Below, piece after piece: positions 1 to 7,954 of a DNA stretch of 33,070 bases. A program made the translations under genes and the position numbers. The DNA is from Bacteroidota bacterium (GTDB lineage Bacteria > Bacteroidota > Bacteroidia > JAIBAJ01): contig CANJNG010000034.1 of the NCBI GenBank assembly GCA_947475205.1, forward strand, positions 1 through 33,070, given 5' to 3'. Position 1 is the stretch's first letter, and every line of letters begins with the position of its first letter. The notes under the pieces were generated by a model. That model saw nothing but the letters and a program-made list of their open reading frames with translations. It did no database searches and was not told the DNA's origin.

Positions 1-2
1 CC

Positions 3-419
3 ATAGCACTCGGAGCCGATGAGGTGATTATATCCACCGATGCCGGGCAAATGAAGGCCGCAAAAGGAAAATTCGATTTGATAATAGATACCGTTCCTTA
101 TGTGCATGATGTAAACCCATACATAACAGCATTGAACATAAGCGGCACTTTGGTTTTAGTGGGTTATTTAGGCGGATTAGAACCTTTGCTCAATACAGTT
201 CCCATGATTTTGGGGCGTAAATCGGTAGTGGGTTCTGTTATCGGCGGCATTGCCGAAACACAGCAAATGCTCGACTTCTGCGGGAAGCACAATATCGTTT
301 CTGAAATTGAACTGATAAACATGCAAGACATTAATGAAGCCTACGAACGAATGCTCAAAAGCGATGTGAAATATCGCTTTGTGATTGATATGGGGTCGCT
401 GAAGTCAAAGGCAGCATAA
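3..419 (+). CDS. Zinc-type alcohol dehydrogenase, C-terminal part (partial)
   Basis: The reading frame is open from base 3, so the gene begins upstream of the window and the ATG listed by the ORF track is internal. The visible 138 codons match the C-terminal half of medium-chain NAD(P)-dependent alcohol dehydrogenases of the cinnamyl-alcohol dehydrogenase/YahK type: the end of the Rossmann fold with ALGADEVI, then FDLIIDTV, GTLVLVGYLGG, and the closing segment with INEAYERMLKSDVKYRFVID, where the last catalytic-fold strands are. The zinc-binding Cys/His residues lie in the missing N-terminal part. Such enzymes reduce aldehydes to alcohols with NADPH in the cytosol. Family call is firm; exact substrate is unknown. 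Confidence 0.85.
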   Translation: MALGADEVIISTDAGQMKAAKGKFDLIIDTVPYVHDVNPYITALNISGTLVLVGYLGGLEPLLNTVPMILGRKSVVGSVIGGIAETQQMLDFCGKHNIVSEIELINMQDINEAYERMLKSDVKYRFVIDMGSLKSKAA

Positions 420-546
420 ACCAAAGGAAGAGTGAAATAATGAAATGAATCATACGAAGGCCAAAGGTAGTGTGCCTTAAATACCGCAGAAAATCAAATA
501 AGTGGCTATATGTTAAATCACTGTAATTTGTATTTGATATGTCTCA

Positions 547-578
547 TTGCCAAGGTATTTAATTGGTATTTATCTTTG
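547..578 (+). promoter_or_regulatory. Bacteroidota-type promoter for the small gene at 583
   Basis: TTG at 547-549 and TATCTTTG at 571-578 match the -33 TTG and -7 TAnnTTTG elements of Bacteroidota sigma-ABfr promoters, with a 21-bp spacer. The -7 box ends only 4 nt before the ATG at 583, so the transcript would start at or next to the start codon. Confidence 0.6.
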
Positions 579-582
579 CCTT

Positions 583-825
583 ATGTCAGCATCACCGAAA
601 GACTTACCCGGAGGGGAGGTAAATGAACCTGAAGGGGGGTATGTAAGTAATCGTATTGTTATGTTTAAATCGTTCGAAGAGGCAGATGAATACAATTACA
701 AACAAGCGGCAGGGTTAAGTCCGTTGCAGCATTTGAGCAATACTTTGGAACTTATAAAAATGATTTATGCTGATGAACTTAAAGAAGGTAGTGAAATTGA
801 TAATCGCATTTATTTCTCTGCCTAA
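583..825 (+). CDS. Small conserved-type protein, likely partner of a nucleotidyltransferase
   Basis: Eighty residues starting at ATG 583; the ORF-track start at 547 is a TTG lying inside the promoter. The protein contains FKSFEEADEYNYKQAAGLSP, then a helix-rich tail with LSNTLELIKMIYADEL and the ending NRIYFSA. From memory, small Bacteroidota proteins with this layout (short N-terminal part, FxSFEEAxEY, then a helical region) commonly sit directly upstream of a nucleotidyltransferase gene, with overlapping stop and start. Here the stop overlaps the next ATG as TAATG, but the downstream ORF has only 19 codons. Molecular function is not established; a toxin-antitoxin-like pairing is an inference. 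Confidence 0.65.
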   Translation: MSASPKDLPGGEVNEPEGGYVSNRIVMFKSFEEADEYNYKQAAGLSPLQHLSNTLELIKMIYADELKEGSEIDNRIYFSA

Positions 826-884
826 TGCTTGAAAAAGCGGATGTTGATATTCTCCAACGCATCAATAAATACAGACAACAGTAA
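825..884 (+). pseudogene. Probable truncated remnant of a nucleotidyltransferase gene
   Basis: A 19-codon ORF begins in a TAATG overlap with the preceding gene and reads MLEKADVDILQRINKYRQQ before TAA. This resembles the N-terminal helix of the small nucleotidyltransferases that usually follow this upstream partner; the expected next part (a VGGxA-type core) is absent and the sequence runs into the 3' end of the opposite-strand gene at 915. The simplest reading is that the gene body was deleted and only the first codons remain. With so few residues the family assignment is an inference. Confidence 0.35.
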
Positions 885-914
885 TCATAAATTTCTGCTG
901 CCTTTTCTGCTTAC

Positions 915-1460
915 TTATTTCCCCTTTCCTCCGCCATGACCCTTTCCTCCGCCGTGACTTTTTCCACCACCACCATTGCCATGCTCTTTATTTCCGTGGC
1001 TTTCAACCTTGCTTTCTTTTTTAAAGCTTGGGTTTGAATGTACCTCTTTTCGGGGTTGCATGTCATGGCCTCTGCCCGGGTGTGAGCCAATAGTCTTTTG
1101 CGGTTTGCCTTTATAACCTTTATAGTATTTTACTTTATGCTGATTGAAATTCACGTAAGGAGAATTTCCCCGGTAATCATCAATCACCACCTTATAGCCG
1201 TTATATAAATTATAATGTCTGTGTCTGGTGGGTAATTGAGGTCTTCTTACCCATACATTATTTTCATAGTAAATGTAGTTTGCAGTGGGAACATCATAAT
1301 ACACTTCTATATCGGGTAAGTAATAGTATTGCACCGACGGATAGCCCACTGGCCCCCACAGTGGCGGCGAGCCAACATTTACATTTACCGACACCTGTGC
1401 ATGAGCGGTAGTGAAAAGAAATAGTATCCCCACTAAAGCCAGCCATTTTGAAGTTTTCAT
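915..1460 (-). CDS. Secreted protein with Gly/His/Lys-rich tail
   Basis: The likely start is the ATG at 1460, giving 181 residues; the longer ORF only adds an unlikely leader before the signal peptide MKTSKWLALVGILFLFTTAHAQ. The mature part is rich in Tyr, Pro and Asn (PSVQYYYLPDIEVYYDVPT, YIYYENNVWVRRPQLP), which resembles small Bacteroidota periplasmic proteins of unknown role. From about residue 120 it becomes strongly basic, and the last 25 residues are a GGGK/GHGGGK repeat, possibly a metal-binding or surface-contact tail. A weak -7-like CAATTTTG lies upstream. It is a single gene with no close operon partner. Function not recognised. Confidence 0.75.
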   Translation of the reverse strand: MKTSKWLALVGILFLFTTAHAQVSVNVNVGSPPLWGPVGYPSVQYYYLPDIEVYYDVPTANYIYYENNVWVRRPQLPTRHRHYNLYNGYKVVIDDYRGNSPYVNFNQHKVKYYKGYKGKPQKTIGSHPGRGHDMQPRKEVHSNPSFKKESKVESHGNKEHGNGGGGKSHGGGKGHGGGKGK

Positions 1461-1673
1461 TGATTTTGTTTTATGTTGATTTGCAAAATTGAAAATCAAC
1501 TGAATTTTAATCAGCAAAGGTGAGGTATGGCATATGTGTAGCCTTACATAATCAATAATAGAACTTGGATAATTCGCAGGTTTGAAGAAGGTAAATTAAA
1601 CGCTTAATGTCATTGCCCTTATTTTCGCCCCATAAAGGCATCGGCGAATGAAGCATAAAATAAAGCGAGGGGG

Positions 1674-1722
1674 ATACATTACAAGTAAAGAGATTTAGTT
1701 AACCGCTTTATTTGTAATGTAT
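1674..1722. repeat. 17-bp inverted repeat between two minus-strand genes
   Basis: Left arm 1674-1690 (ATACATTACAAGTAAAG) and right arm 1706-1722 (CTTTATTTGTAATGTAT) are complementary at 16 of 17 positions around a 15-nt loop. It lies just beyond the stop codon of the membrane-protein gene at 1758, so it could act as a transcript-end hairpin for the padR operon, although no T-run follows. A relic of a small palindromic element is an alternative. Confidence 0.6.
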
Positions 1723-1757
1723 GGTCTCAAATCAGTATTCAACCAGTCCTATCTACG

Positions 1758-2909
1758 TCACCTGCCTGCCATTGTATTTCGAACAGCGTTCGCCAATTGC
1801 AATTGCACCTGCGTAACGTTATTCAGCACAAAAATATTCGTGTACAAATCCATTCGGGCAAAATCCATGTCCATCACCGAATTAGCGACCGCAATTTGAC
1901 TGTCCGTATTACCCACCGCAGAATTGTATTGCTCCACCTGAGTTTTTAGCTTCAAAATAAGTTGCTGCCCCTTGTCCCCTGCCATAAATGCATCACCCAA
2001 GCTCGATTCAATAATCATTTCCTTCTGAGCATCAAAATCTTTGGGCAATACGGGTTCGCCTATCTCATCCTGAAGCACCAATGCCTTTATAGCTTTGCAA
2101 GTGCTGTTTATTTCGTCAGCCAACTTTTGATTATCGGCACTCAGCACCGAGGTATCGCCCACGCTATGGTGCATTTTGGCCAGCAATGCCTCGCTTTGCA
2201 AATAGGTGAAAATCTTCGTAGGATTATTGGGCCGCAGGTTTGTGAGCATAAATAAATTGCCCACCACTATCACTATTATTACAGATGACACAATGGTGTT
2301 CATCTTAGTTTCGGGGTTGCGAATACCGCTAAAAAAGTAGAACGGAAGAAACAGCAGAAACGCAATGGCAATACCTATTAGCCACATCATATTTGCACCT
2401 GGCCAGTGCATCACTTTAAATAGCGTGCTCATGCAAAACATAATACCGAGGACTGTGCCAATGCCTAAAATAACCTTATTTTTTAGCGAATCTAATTCAC
2501 GAGTTTTAAGAATAAACAAGAGTGGCAGAAACAAGAAACTCACCAGCATAATAGCACAAACGAGCATAATGCCTGCTCCGGGCCAGTGCATCACCTTAAA
2601 AAAAGAACCGAACATAAATGCGGCCACCGATACGGCTCCGCTAAAAATCATAACCTTTTTCATTTTGTAGTAGTTTTTAAATGTTAATAGGAGAATAGTT
2701 TCCTCTTCTATCTCACGCAACTCTTTCTTATAGAAAGTTTGAATAGTGGTGTTGTAGAAGCTCTCGAAGTCTCCATTTTCTTCGAGATTTTGCTCTATTA
2801 TACAACAGACATGATCCAGTAGGCTTTGCTGCAGGCTCGCCATCTCAACTCCACGTGCACCGATGTCGTTGAGAATAAAATCTATCTGTTTTTCACTGAG
2901 GCGGTACAT
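1758..2909 (-). CDS. PadR-linked membrane protein with two HWPGA motifs
   Basis: A 383-residue protein. Residues 1-80 are soluble and helical (LSEKQIDFILNDI, LLDHVCCIIEQ), like the N-terminal region of other membrane proteins encoded beside PadR regulators. Five hydrophobic segments follow at about 85-105, 113-135, 146-165, 173-195 and 205-222. The motif FFKVMHWPGA occurs near residue 104 and recurs as LFKVMHWPGA near residue 164, exactly 60 residues later, so the membrane part is an internal duplication. The HWPGA-type turn also occurs in GldL-like Bacteroidota membrane proteins, but this is not GldL. The rest, about 160 residues, is predicted extracytoplasmic or cytoplasmic helical. The start overlaps the padR stop as TAATG, so the two genes are translationally coupled. 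Exact role unknown. Confidence 0.75.
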   Translation of the reverse strand: MYRLSEKQIDFILNDIGARGVEMASLQQSLLDHVCCIIEQNLEENGDFESFYNTTIQTFYKKELREIEEETILLLTFKNYYKMKKVMIFSGAVSVAAFMFGSFFKVMHWPGAGIMLVCAIMLVSFLFLPLLFILKTRELDSLKNKVILGIGTVLGIMFCMSTLFKVMHWPGANMMWLIGIAIAFLLFLPFYFFSGIRNPETKMNTIVSSVIIVIVVGNLFMLTNLRPNNPTKIFTYLQSEALLAKMHHSVGDTSVLSADNQKLADEINSTCKAIKALVLQDEIGEPVLPKDFDAQKEMIIESSLGDAFMAGDKGQQLILKLKTQVEQYNSAVGNTDSQIAVANSVMDMDFARMDLYTNIFVLNNVTQVQLQLANAVRNTMAGR

Positions 2910-3256
2910 TACAATGCGGCAACTCGGGGTTTTAAATCCAACAAAAACACCATTGTTTCCATAAAATCGGCCAGTTCATTCACCTTCTCCACAGTCTTGC
3001 CTTTCCCCGATTCGCTAAGCCGATAGTATTTCCTCACCCGTTTGCCAATATATTCTGTTTCGGTGGTAACCAAACCATCACTCTCCAAGGCATGAAGAGT
3101 AGGGTAGAGGGCACCTTCTGTAATCTGAATTTTATTAAACGTTAGCTCCTTCACCTTTTGAGTAATCTCATAGCCATACATTCTAGTGTTGTCTGATAGC
3201 AATTTCAGCACTATCGTTTTAAGCGTCCCCTTTATCAGTTCCGATGAATATATCAT
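2909..3256 (-). CDS. PadR-family transcriptional regulator
   Basis: The ATG at 3256 gives 115 residues and the usual family start MIYSSELIKGTLKTIVLKLL; the ORF-track start adds nine residues that overlap the promoter. The winged-helix core is clear: MYGYEITQKVKELT (recognition region), ITEGALYPTLHALESDGLV, and the wing GKRVRKYYRLSESGK, followed by a short C-terminal dimerisation helix. PadR proteins repress their own operon, commonly together with a membrane protein, and respond to membrane-active or phenolic compounds. The stop codon overlaps the start of the HWPGA membrane protein. A palindrome on the promoter is a good candidate operator. Family assignment is firm; ligand unknown. Confidence 0.9.
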   Translation of the reverse strand: MIYSSELIKGTLKTIVLKLLSDNTRMYGYEITQKVKELTFNKIQITEGALYPTLHALESDGLVTTETEYIGKRVRKYYRLSESGKGKTVEKVNELADFMETMVFLLDLKPRVAAL

Positions 3257-3270
3257 AGCATAAGTGTTAA

Positions 3271-3306
3271 ATACATAAGGCAAAGATACATAAGAATATT
3301 ATGTAT
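3271..3306 (-). promoter_or_regulatory. Putative PadR operator: palindrome plus extra half-site
   Basis: ATACATAA at 3286-3293 and TTATGTAT at 3299-3306 form a perfect 8-bp inverted repeat with a 5-bp spacer. A further direct copy of ATACATAA lies at 3271-3278, exactly 15 bp away. The sites flank and overlap the -7 box, as expected for an autorepressor. PadR-family operators known from other bacteria have ATGT/ACAT half-sites, which these contain. Binding is inferred. Confidence 0.6.
3281..3288 (-). promoter_or_regulatory. -7 promoter box of the padR operon
   Basis: TATCTTTG on the minus strand matches TAnnTTTG exactly and lies 24 bp before the padR ATG. No clear -33 TTG was seen at the usual distance. 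It overlaps the putative PadR operator. Confidence 0.6.
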
Positions 3307-3519
3307 TGATAAAAATTTGAGAAAATATTTTTAGTGTGCTTATTGTTAGTGAATTAAAATTTTATTTGTACAGTCACTTACTAATTATCTCTATCATTTC
3401 AACTCAATTTTGCATCCCAAAACATCACGATTTAGCAGAAAAGGTACACTAATTAAGTTCAAACTAGGCTAGCATTGTATTTTAAATTCAGTGTTTCTCA
3501 GTCCAATCTGCGTAATCTG

Positions 3520-3549
3520 TTTGCCATTGCATTTTGCATCCTACTTTCG
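3520..3549 (+). promoter_or_regulatory. Promoter of the exonuclease-ung genes
   Basis: TTTG at 3520-3523 and TACTTTCG at 3542-3549 have an 18-bp spacer and resemble the -33/-7 pair with one C in place of T. The ATG follows 17 nt later. The remainder of the gap 3307-3541 is AT-rich and I saw no gene or repeat in it. Confidence 0.45.
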
Positions 3550-3566
3550 CCACACATAAATAATTC

Positions 3567-4334
3567 ATGCCTTTAAAACTTCACCGCCCCATCGCTTTTT
3601 TCGACCTCGAAACTACCGGAGTATCCATTGGTTCCGACCGTATAGTGGAAATCTCTATCCTAAAGATTCACCCCGATGGTAACCGCGATATAAAAACCCT
3701 GCGTATCAATCCTCAAATGCCCATTCCGCCAGGGGCGACTGCAGTTCATCACATAACCGACGAGGATGTAAAAGACAAACCTACCTTTAAGCAGGTGGCT
3801 CAAAACATTATGCAGTTTTTAGAAAACTGCGATTTTGCCGGATATAATTCCAACACCTTCGATATTCCACTGCTTACCGAAGAGTTTATGCGAAACGGCT
3901 TCGAATTCGACCCTAAGAATCGTAAATTTGTTGATGTTCAAAACATATTCCACAAAAAAGAACAACGTACACTTGGAGCAGCGTATAAATTTTACTGCGA
4001 TAAAACCATTGAAAATGCCCACAGTGCCGAAGCCGATATTTTAGCCACTTTTGAGGTATTGGAAGCACAGTTAGAACGCTATCCCGACCTCGAAACCGAT
4101 GTGGCCTGGCTTGCAGACTATTCCCAAAAGCACAAAACCGCCGACCTAATGGGGCGTATAATCTTCAATGAAAAAAACGAAGAGATGTTTAATTTCGGGA
4201 AACACAAAGGCCGTCCGGTGTCTTTAGTGCTGAAAAACGAACCCAGTTATTACGACTGGATGATGAATGGCGATTTTCCGCAATATACTAAAAAGGTGCT
4301 TACTGCAATTAGGCTGCGGGAAATGGGGAAATAG
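3567..4334 (+). CDS. DnaQ-like 3'-5' exonuclease (DEDDh) with ExoX-type C-terminus
   Basis: A 255-residue cytosolic protein with all DEDDh exonuclease residues: FFDLETTG (D13, E15), GYNSNTFDIPLL (D99) and HSAEAD (H152, D157). These bind two metal ions and remove nucleotides from DNA 3' ends. The C-terminal part, from about residue 200, contains FNFGKHKGRPVSLVLKNEPSYYDWMM, a small domain also found at the C-terminus of exodeoxyribonuclease X-like proteins. It lacks the polymerase-binding features needed to call it the replicative epsilon subunit, so a repair or proofreading accessory nuclease is more likely. The uracil-DNA glycosylase gene follows after 14 bp, which suggests co-transcription. 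Family call is firm; cellular role inferred. Confidence 0.9.
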   Translation: MPLKLHRPIAFFDLETTGVSIGSDRIVEISILKIHPDGNRDIKTLRINPQMPIPPGATAVHHITDEDVKDKPTFKQVAQNIMQFLENCDFAGYNSNTFDIPLLTEEFMRNGFEFDPKNRKFVDVQNIFHKKEQRTLGAAYKFYCDKTIENAHSAEADILATFEVLEAQLERYPDLETDVAWLADYSQKHKTADLMGRIIFNEKNEEMFNFGKHKGRPVSLVLKNEPSYYDWMMNGDFPQYTKKVLTAIRLREMGK

Positions 4335-4348
4335 AAAATAGAGAGATT

Positions 4349-5038
4349 ATGCAGACCAATAACGTCACAAACGGCAAGTCTATCGGTATTCACCCATCGT
4401 GGATGGAAAGGGTGGGAGGGGAGTTTGAAAAGGACTATTTCAAAAGCCTGAAAAACTTTTTAGTTCAGGAAAAGCAGCAATATACCATTTATCCTCCCGG
4501 TTCGCAAATCTTTTCGGCCTTCAACACAACACCTTTTGATGAAATAAAGGTGGTAATTATCGGACAAGACCCCTATCATGGCCATGGGCAAGCCAACGGA
4601 CTTTGCTTTTCGGTGAGCGACGGAATTCCTATACCGCCTTCACTAAAAAATATTTTTAAAGAACTGGAAGACGATTTGGGTGTGCCTATTCCAAACAGCG
4701 GCAATTTGGAACGATTGGCTAAGCAAGGCGTTTTGTTGATAAATGCAACATTAACCGTTCGGGCAAACCAAGCCGGAAGCCACCAAAAGCAAGGTTGGGA
4801 AAACTTTACCAACGAAATCATTCATCAGGTTTCAACTTATCGCGAAAATGTGGTGTTTCTGCTTTGGGGACGATTTGCTCAGGAAAAAGAAGTGATGATT
4901 GATGCCCGAAAGCACCATATTTTAAAAGCAGCTCATCCTTCACCTTTCAGTGCTTACAACGGCTTTTTGGGCTGCAAGCATTTTTCAAAAACCAATACTT
5001 TCTTAAAAGAAAAAGGTATGAAGGAAATAAATTGGTGA
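4349..5038 (+). CDS. ung: Uracil-DNA glycosylase, family 1
   Basis: A 229-residue protein of normal family length. It removes uracil from DNA, arising from cytosine deamination or dUTP incorporation, as the first step of base-excision repair. Key motifs are present: the water-activating loop GQDPYHG (catalytic Asp at residue 74), the uracil-specificity region GLCFSV, the VVFLLWG strand that carries the following specificity residues, and the minor-groove intercalation loop HPSPFSAYNGF with catalytic His196. The loop has SPFSAY where many orthologues have SPLSAH, a conservative variation. It lies 14 bp downstream of the DnaQ-like exonuclease and 82 bp upstream of uvrA, so a small DNA-repair group is encoded here on one strand. 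Confidence 0.97.
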   Translation: MQTNNVTNGKSIGIHPSWMERVGGEFEKDYFKSLKNFLVQEKQQYTIYPPGSQIFSAFNTTPFDEIKVVIIGQDPYHGHGQANGLCFSVSDGIPIPPSLKNIFKELEDDLGVPIPNSGNLERLAKQGVLLINATLTVRANQAGSHQKQGWENFTNEIIHQVSTYRENVVFLLWGRFAQEKEVMIDARKHHILKAAHPSPFSAYNGFLGCKHFSKTNTFLKEKGMKEINW

Positions 5039-5053
5039 GCGAGGGCTGTGGTC

Positions 5054-5095
5054 TTAATTATTAATTATTAATTGTCAATTGTCAATTGTCAATTG
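5054..5095 (+). repeat. Heptanucleotide tandem repeat upstream of uvrA
   Basis: Six 7-bp units in a row: TTAATTA, TTAATTA, TTAATTG, then TCAATTG three times, ending 9 bp before the uvrA -7 box. All fit T(T/C)AATT(A/G). The last units each supply a TTG, so the array may provide the -33 element of the uvrA promoter. Its first 19 bases reappear beside the gene at 31490. Confidence 0.8.
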
Positions 5096-5104
5096 TCCTC
5101 TCCC

Positions 5105-5112
5105 TACTTTTG
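5105..5112 (+). promoter_or_regulatory. -7 promoter box of uvrA
   Basis: TACTTTTG matches TAnnTTTG and ends 8 nt before the uvrA ATG at 5121, leaving almost no 5' leader. TTG triplets of the heptamer array lie 16 and 23 bp upstream and could serve as -33. Confidence 0.6.
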
Positions 5113-5120
5113 CAATCTAT

Positions 5121-7943
5121 ATGCAAAGCGTCCGAGTAGAAGATTTATCGCCCAAGGAATACATAATTATCAAGGGGGCGAGAGTACATAACCTCAAAAA
5201 TATCGACATCGCCATTCGGCGAAACACCCTTACTGTTATTACCGGACTTTCAGGCTCGGGAAAATCATCCTTGGCTTTTGATACCTTATATGCCGAGGGG
5301 CAGCGGCGTTATGTAGAAAGCCTTTCGGCCTATGCACGGCAGTTCATGGGCAAACTCGAAAAACCCGATGTGGACTATATAAAGGGTATATCTCCCGCAG
5401 TGGCCATCGAACAGAAAGTTACAACTAAAAATCCCCGAAGTACCGTAGGCACAAGCACCGAAATATTTGATTACCTGAAACTGCTTTTCGCCCGTGCAGG
5501 GAAAACCTATTCGCCTATTTCCGGACGGGAGGTAAAGCGGGATTCGGTGAGCGATGTGGTGAATTTTATTTTTGCACAGGAAGCCGGAAGCCGCATTATG
5601 ATTACCTGTCCTGTATTTATTAAGAATGAAAAAAGCGTTGCCGAGACCTTAAGTTTATTGCTTCAGCAAGGTTTTAGCAGGATTTTGGTAGGCGATAAAA
5701 CCATGCAGTTAGAAGATTTCAGCACCGCTGATTCTCCTAAATTTGATTTGAAAGACTCCTATTTGTTAATCGATCGTTTTGGAATGGAAAGCCTCGAAGA
5801 GGAATATTTCAGCAGTCGGGTGGCCGATTCGGTGCAAACAGCATTCAACGAGGGTAATGGTACCTGTAAAATAATTGTGTTGGATGCCAACAGTGGAGTA
5901 GGAGGGAAGCCCACTTTCTTCTCGTCTCGTTTCGAGGCCGATGGACAGGAATTTGAAGAACCCACAGCCAATTTCTTCAGCTTTAATAATCCGTATGGAG
6001 CCTGCAAACGTTGTGAAGGATTCGGAAGCATTATCGGTATTGATGAAAATTTGGTGATTCCCGACAAAAGCCGCAGCGTATTTGATGAAGCCGTGGCTTG
6101 CTGGAAAGGCGAATCAATGAGTGCTTTTAAGCAACAGTTTGTGATGAATGCCCCGAAGATAGATTTCCCCATTCATAAGCCTTACTATGAACTTTCGGAA
6201 AAGCAACGTGAGCAACTTTGGAATGGTTTTTCGGGAGTGTGGGGCATCAATCAGTTTTTTAAAGACCTCGAAGCACAATCGTATAAAATTCAGTATCGGG
6301 TAATGCTGGCCCGTTACCGGGGCAAAACGCCCTGCCCCGATTGCCGGGGAACAAGGTTAAGGGCTGATGCAAATTATGTGAAGATTGCCGGAAAATCTAT
6401 CAGCGATTTGCTGCTGATGCCTATTCAGGATTTGAGCAATTTCTTCAAAACCATCGAGCTCACCGAACACCAAAAGCAAGTAGGGAAGCGGCTTTTAATA
6501 GAGATAACTAACCGTTTGCAGTTTATGCAAGATGTCGGTTTGGGGTATTTAACCTTAAACCGCCTTTCAAACAGTCTTTCGGGGGGCGAAAGTCAACGAA
6601 TAAATTTAGCTACTATTTTGGGAAGTAGCCTCGTGGGAAGTATGTATATTTTAGATGAACCCAGCATTGGACTCCATCCCCGCGATACCCAACGATTGAT
6701 TAAAGTGCTGAAGTCACTTCGCAATCTGGGCAATACGTTAATTGTGGTGGAACATGATGAAGACATTATGCGTGCCTCAGACGAATTGATTGATATAGGC
6801 CCTGAAGCCGGTGTAAATGGTGGACACTTAGTTTTTCAAGGTAACCACGACGATATATTCAAAGAGAAAATAAGCCTTACAGCGAAGTATCTGAACGGTA
6901 CAGAAGAAATTGCTATTCCTGCTAAACGTCGCAAATGGAAAGATAGCATTAAGGTAGCCAATGCCAATGAAAACAACCTGAAGAACGTAACTGTAAAGTT
7001 TCCTCTGAATGTGCTCACGATGGTAACGGGGGTTAGCGGTTCGGGAAAAAGCACGCTTGTAAAGAAGATTTTGCTTGCAGAACTGCAAAAGGTCTTGAAT
7101 TCATACGAAAACGTAATCCCCGGACGCATAAGCGGCGACCTGAAACGTATAACTCAGGTGGAGTTTGTAGATCAAAATCCGATAGGCCGTTCTACCCGAA
7201 GCAATCCGGTTACATTTGTAAAGGCGTATGATGATGTTCGAGCCTTGTTTGCATCACAAAAGTTAAGTGTGTTAAGGGGCTACAAACCCGGACATTTTAG
7301 TTTCAATATAGAAGGTGGCCGCTGTGAAATGTGCGAAGGCGAAGGTGAAGTAGTGATAGAAATGCAGTTTATGGCTGATATTCACCTGCCCTGCGAAACC
7401 TGCGGTGGTAAACGATTCAAAAGCGAAGTACTTGAAGTAACTTTCAATGAAAAAAGCATTGCCGACATTCTGGATTTAACCGTCGATGAATCCATTGAGT
7501 TTTTTGGGCAGTACGACAAAAAGGTAGCTACTAAATTGCAACCTTTAGCAGATGTTGGTTTAGGGTATGTAAAACTCGGTCAAAGCAGTAGCACCCTCAG
7601 TGGGGGAGAGGCACAACGAATAAAATTGGCTTCGTTTCTGCAAAAGGGAGCGAACAGTAATCCAACTTTCTTTATTTTTGATGAACCCACCACCGGGCTT
7701 CACTTTCATGACATCAAAAAACTACTTCGCTCTTTTGATGCATTGCTCGAACGGGGGCATTCGCTCTGCATCATCGAGCACAATATGGAGATGATTAAAA
7801 GTGCCGACTGGATTATCGACATAGGTCCAGAAGGGGGAGAAGGTGGCGGAAATGTGCTGTTTGAAGGCACACCCGAAGATTTGGCAAAGTGTGAGAATTC
7901 TTATACCGGAAATTTTTTGAAGGAAGTGTTGAAGGGTAAGTAA
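5121..7943 (+). CDS. uvrA: UvrABC excision repair ATPase UvrA
   Basis: The ATG at 5121 gives 940 residues, the usual UvrA length; the ORF-track start is a TTG within the heptamer repeat and would place codons over the promoter. UvrA is the damage-sensing dimeric ATPase of nucleotide excision repair, which loads UvrB on DNA. Visible features in order: Walker [10 protein letters not shown] at residue 42, the segment [17 protein letters not shown], a first zinc module with CKRCEGFGS and CPDCRGTRL, signature SLSGGESQR with the D-loop Walker [13 protein letters not shown], a second Walker [10 protein letters not shown] at residue 637, a second zinc module CEMCEGEGE...CETCGGKRF, signature TLSGGEAQR and Walker [12 protein letters not shown]. 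All elements are intact. It converges on the DinB-family gene with an 11-bp gap and no obvious terminator. Confidence 0.97.
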   Translation: MQSVRVEDLSPKEYIIIKGARVHNLKNIDIAIRRNTLTVITGLSGSGKSSLAFDTLYAEGQRRYVESLSAYARQFMGKLEKPDVDYIKGISPAVAIEQKVTTKNPRSTVGTSTEIFDYLKLLFARAGKTYSPISGREVKRDSVSDVVNFIFAQEAGSRIMITCPVFIKNEKSVAETLSLLLQQGFSRILVGDKTMQLEDFSTADSPKFDLKDSYLLIDRFGMESLEEEYFSSRVADSVQTAFNEGNGTCKIIVLDANSGVGGKPTFFSSRFEADGQEFEEPTANFFSFNNPYGACKRCEGFGSIIGIDENLVIPDKSRSVFDEAVACWKGESMSAFKQQFVMNAPKIDFPIHKPYYELSEKQREQLWNGFSGVWGINQFFKDLEAQSYKIQYRVMLARYRGKTPCPDCRGTRLRADANYVKIAGKSISDLLLMPIQDLSNFFKTIELTEHQKQVGKRLLIEITNRLQFMQDVGLGYLTLNRLSNSLSGGESQRINLATILGSSLVGSMYILDEPSIGLHPRDTQRLIKVLKSLRNLGNTLIVVEHDEDIMRASDELIDIGPEAGVNGGHLVFQGNHDDIFKEKISLTAKYLNGTEEIAIPAKRRKWKDSIKVANANENNLKNVTVKFPLNVLTMVTGVSGSGKSTLVKKILLAELQKVLNSYENVIPGRISGDLKRITQVEFVDQNPIGRSTRSNPVTFVKAYDDVRALFASQKLSVLRGYKPGHFSFNIEGGRCEMCEGEGEVVIEMQFMADIHLPCETCGGKRFKSEVLEVTFNEKSIADILDLTVDESIEFFGQYDKKVATKLQPLADVGLGYVKLGQSSSTLSGGEAQRIKLASFLQKGANSNPTFFIFDEPTTGLHFHDIKKLLRSFDALLERGHSLCIIEHNMEMIKSADWIIDIGPEGGEGGGNVLFEGTPEDLAKCENSYTGNFLKEVLKGK

Positions 7944-7954
7944 AACCAGTATCA

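Noticed and set aside
1717-3026. Plus-strand ORFs at 1717, 1962, 2365 and 2826
   Set aside because: Antisense shadows of the membrane-protein and padR genes, with no family features.
5079-5120. TTG start of uvrA in the ORF track
   Set aside because: The added codons cover the heptamer repeat and the -7 promoter box; the ATG at 5121 gives the normal UvrA length.
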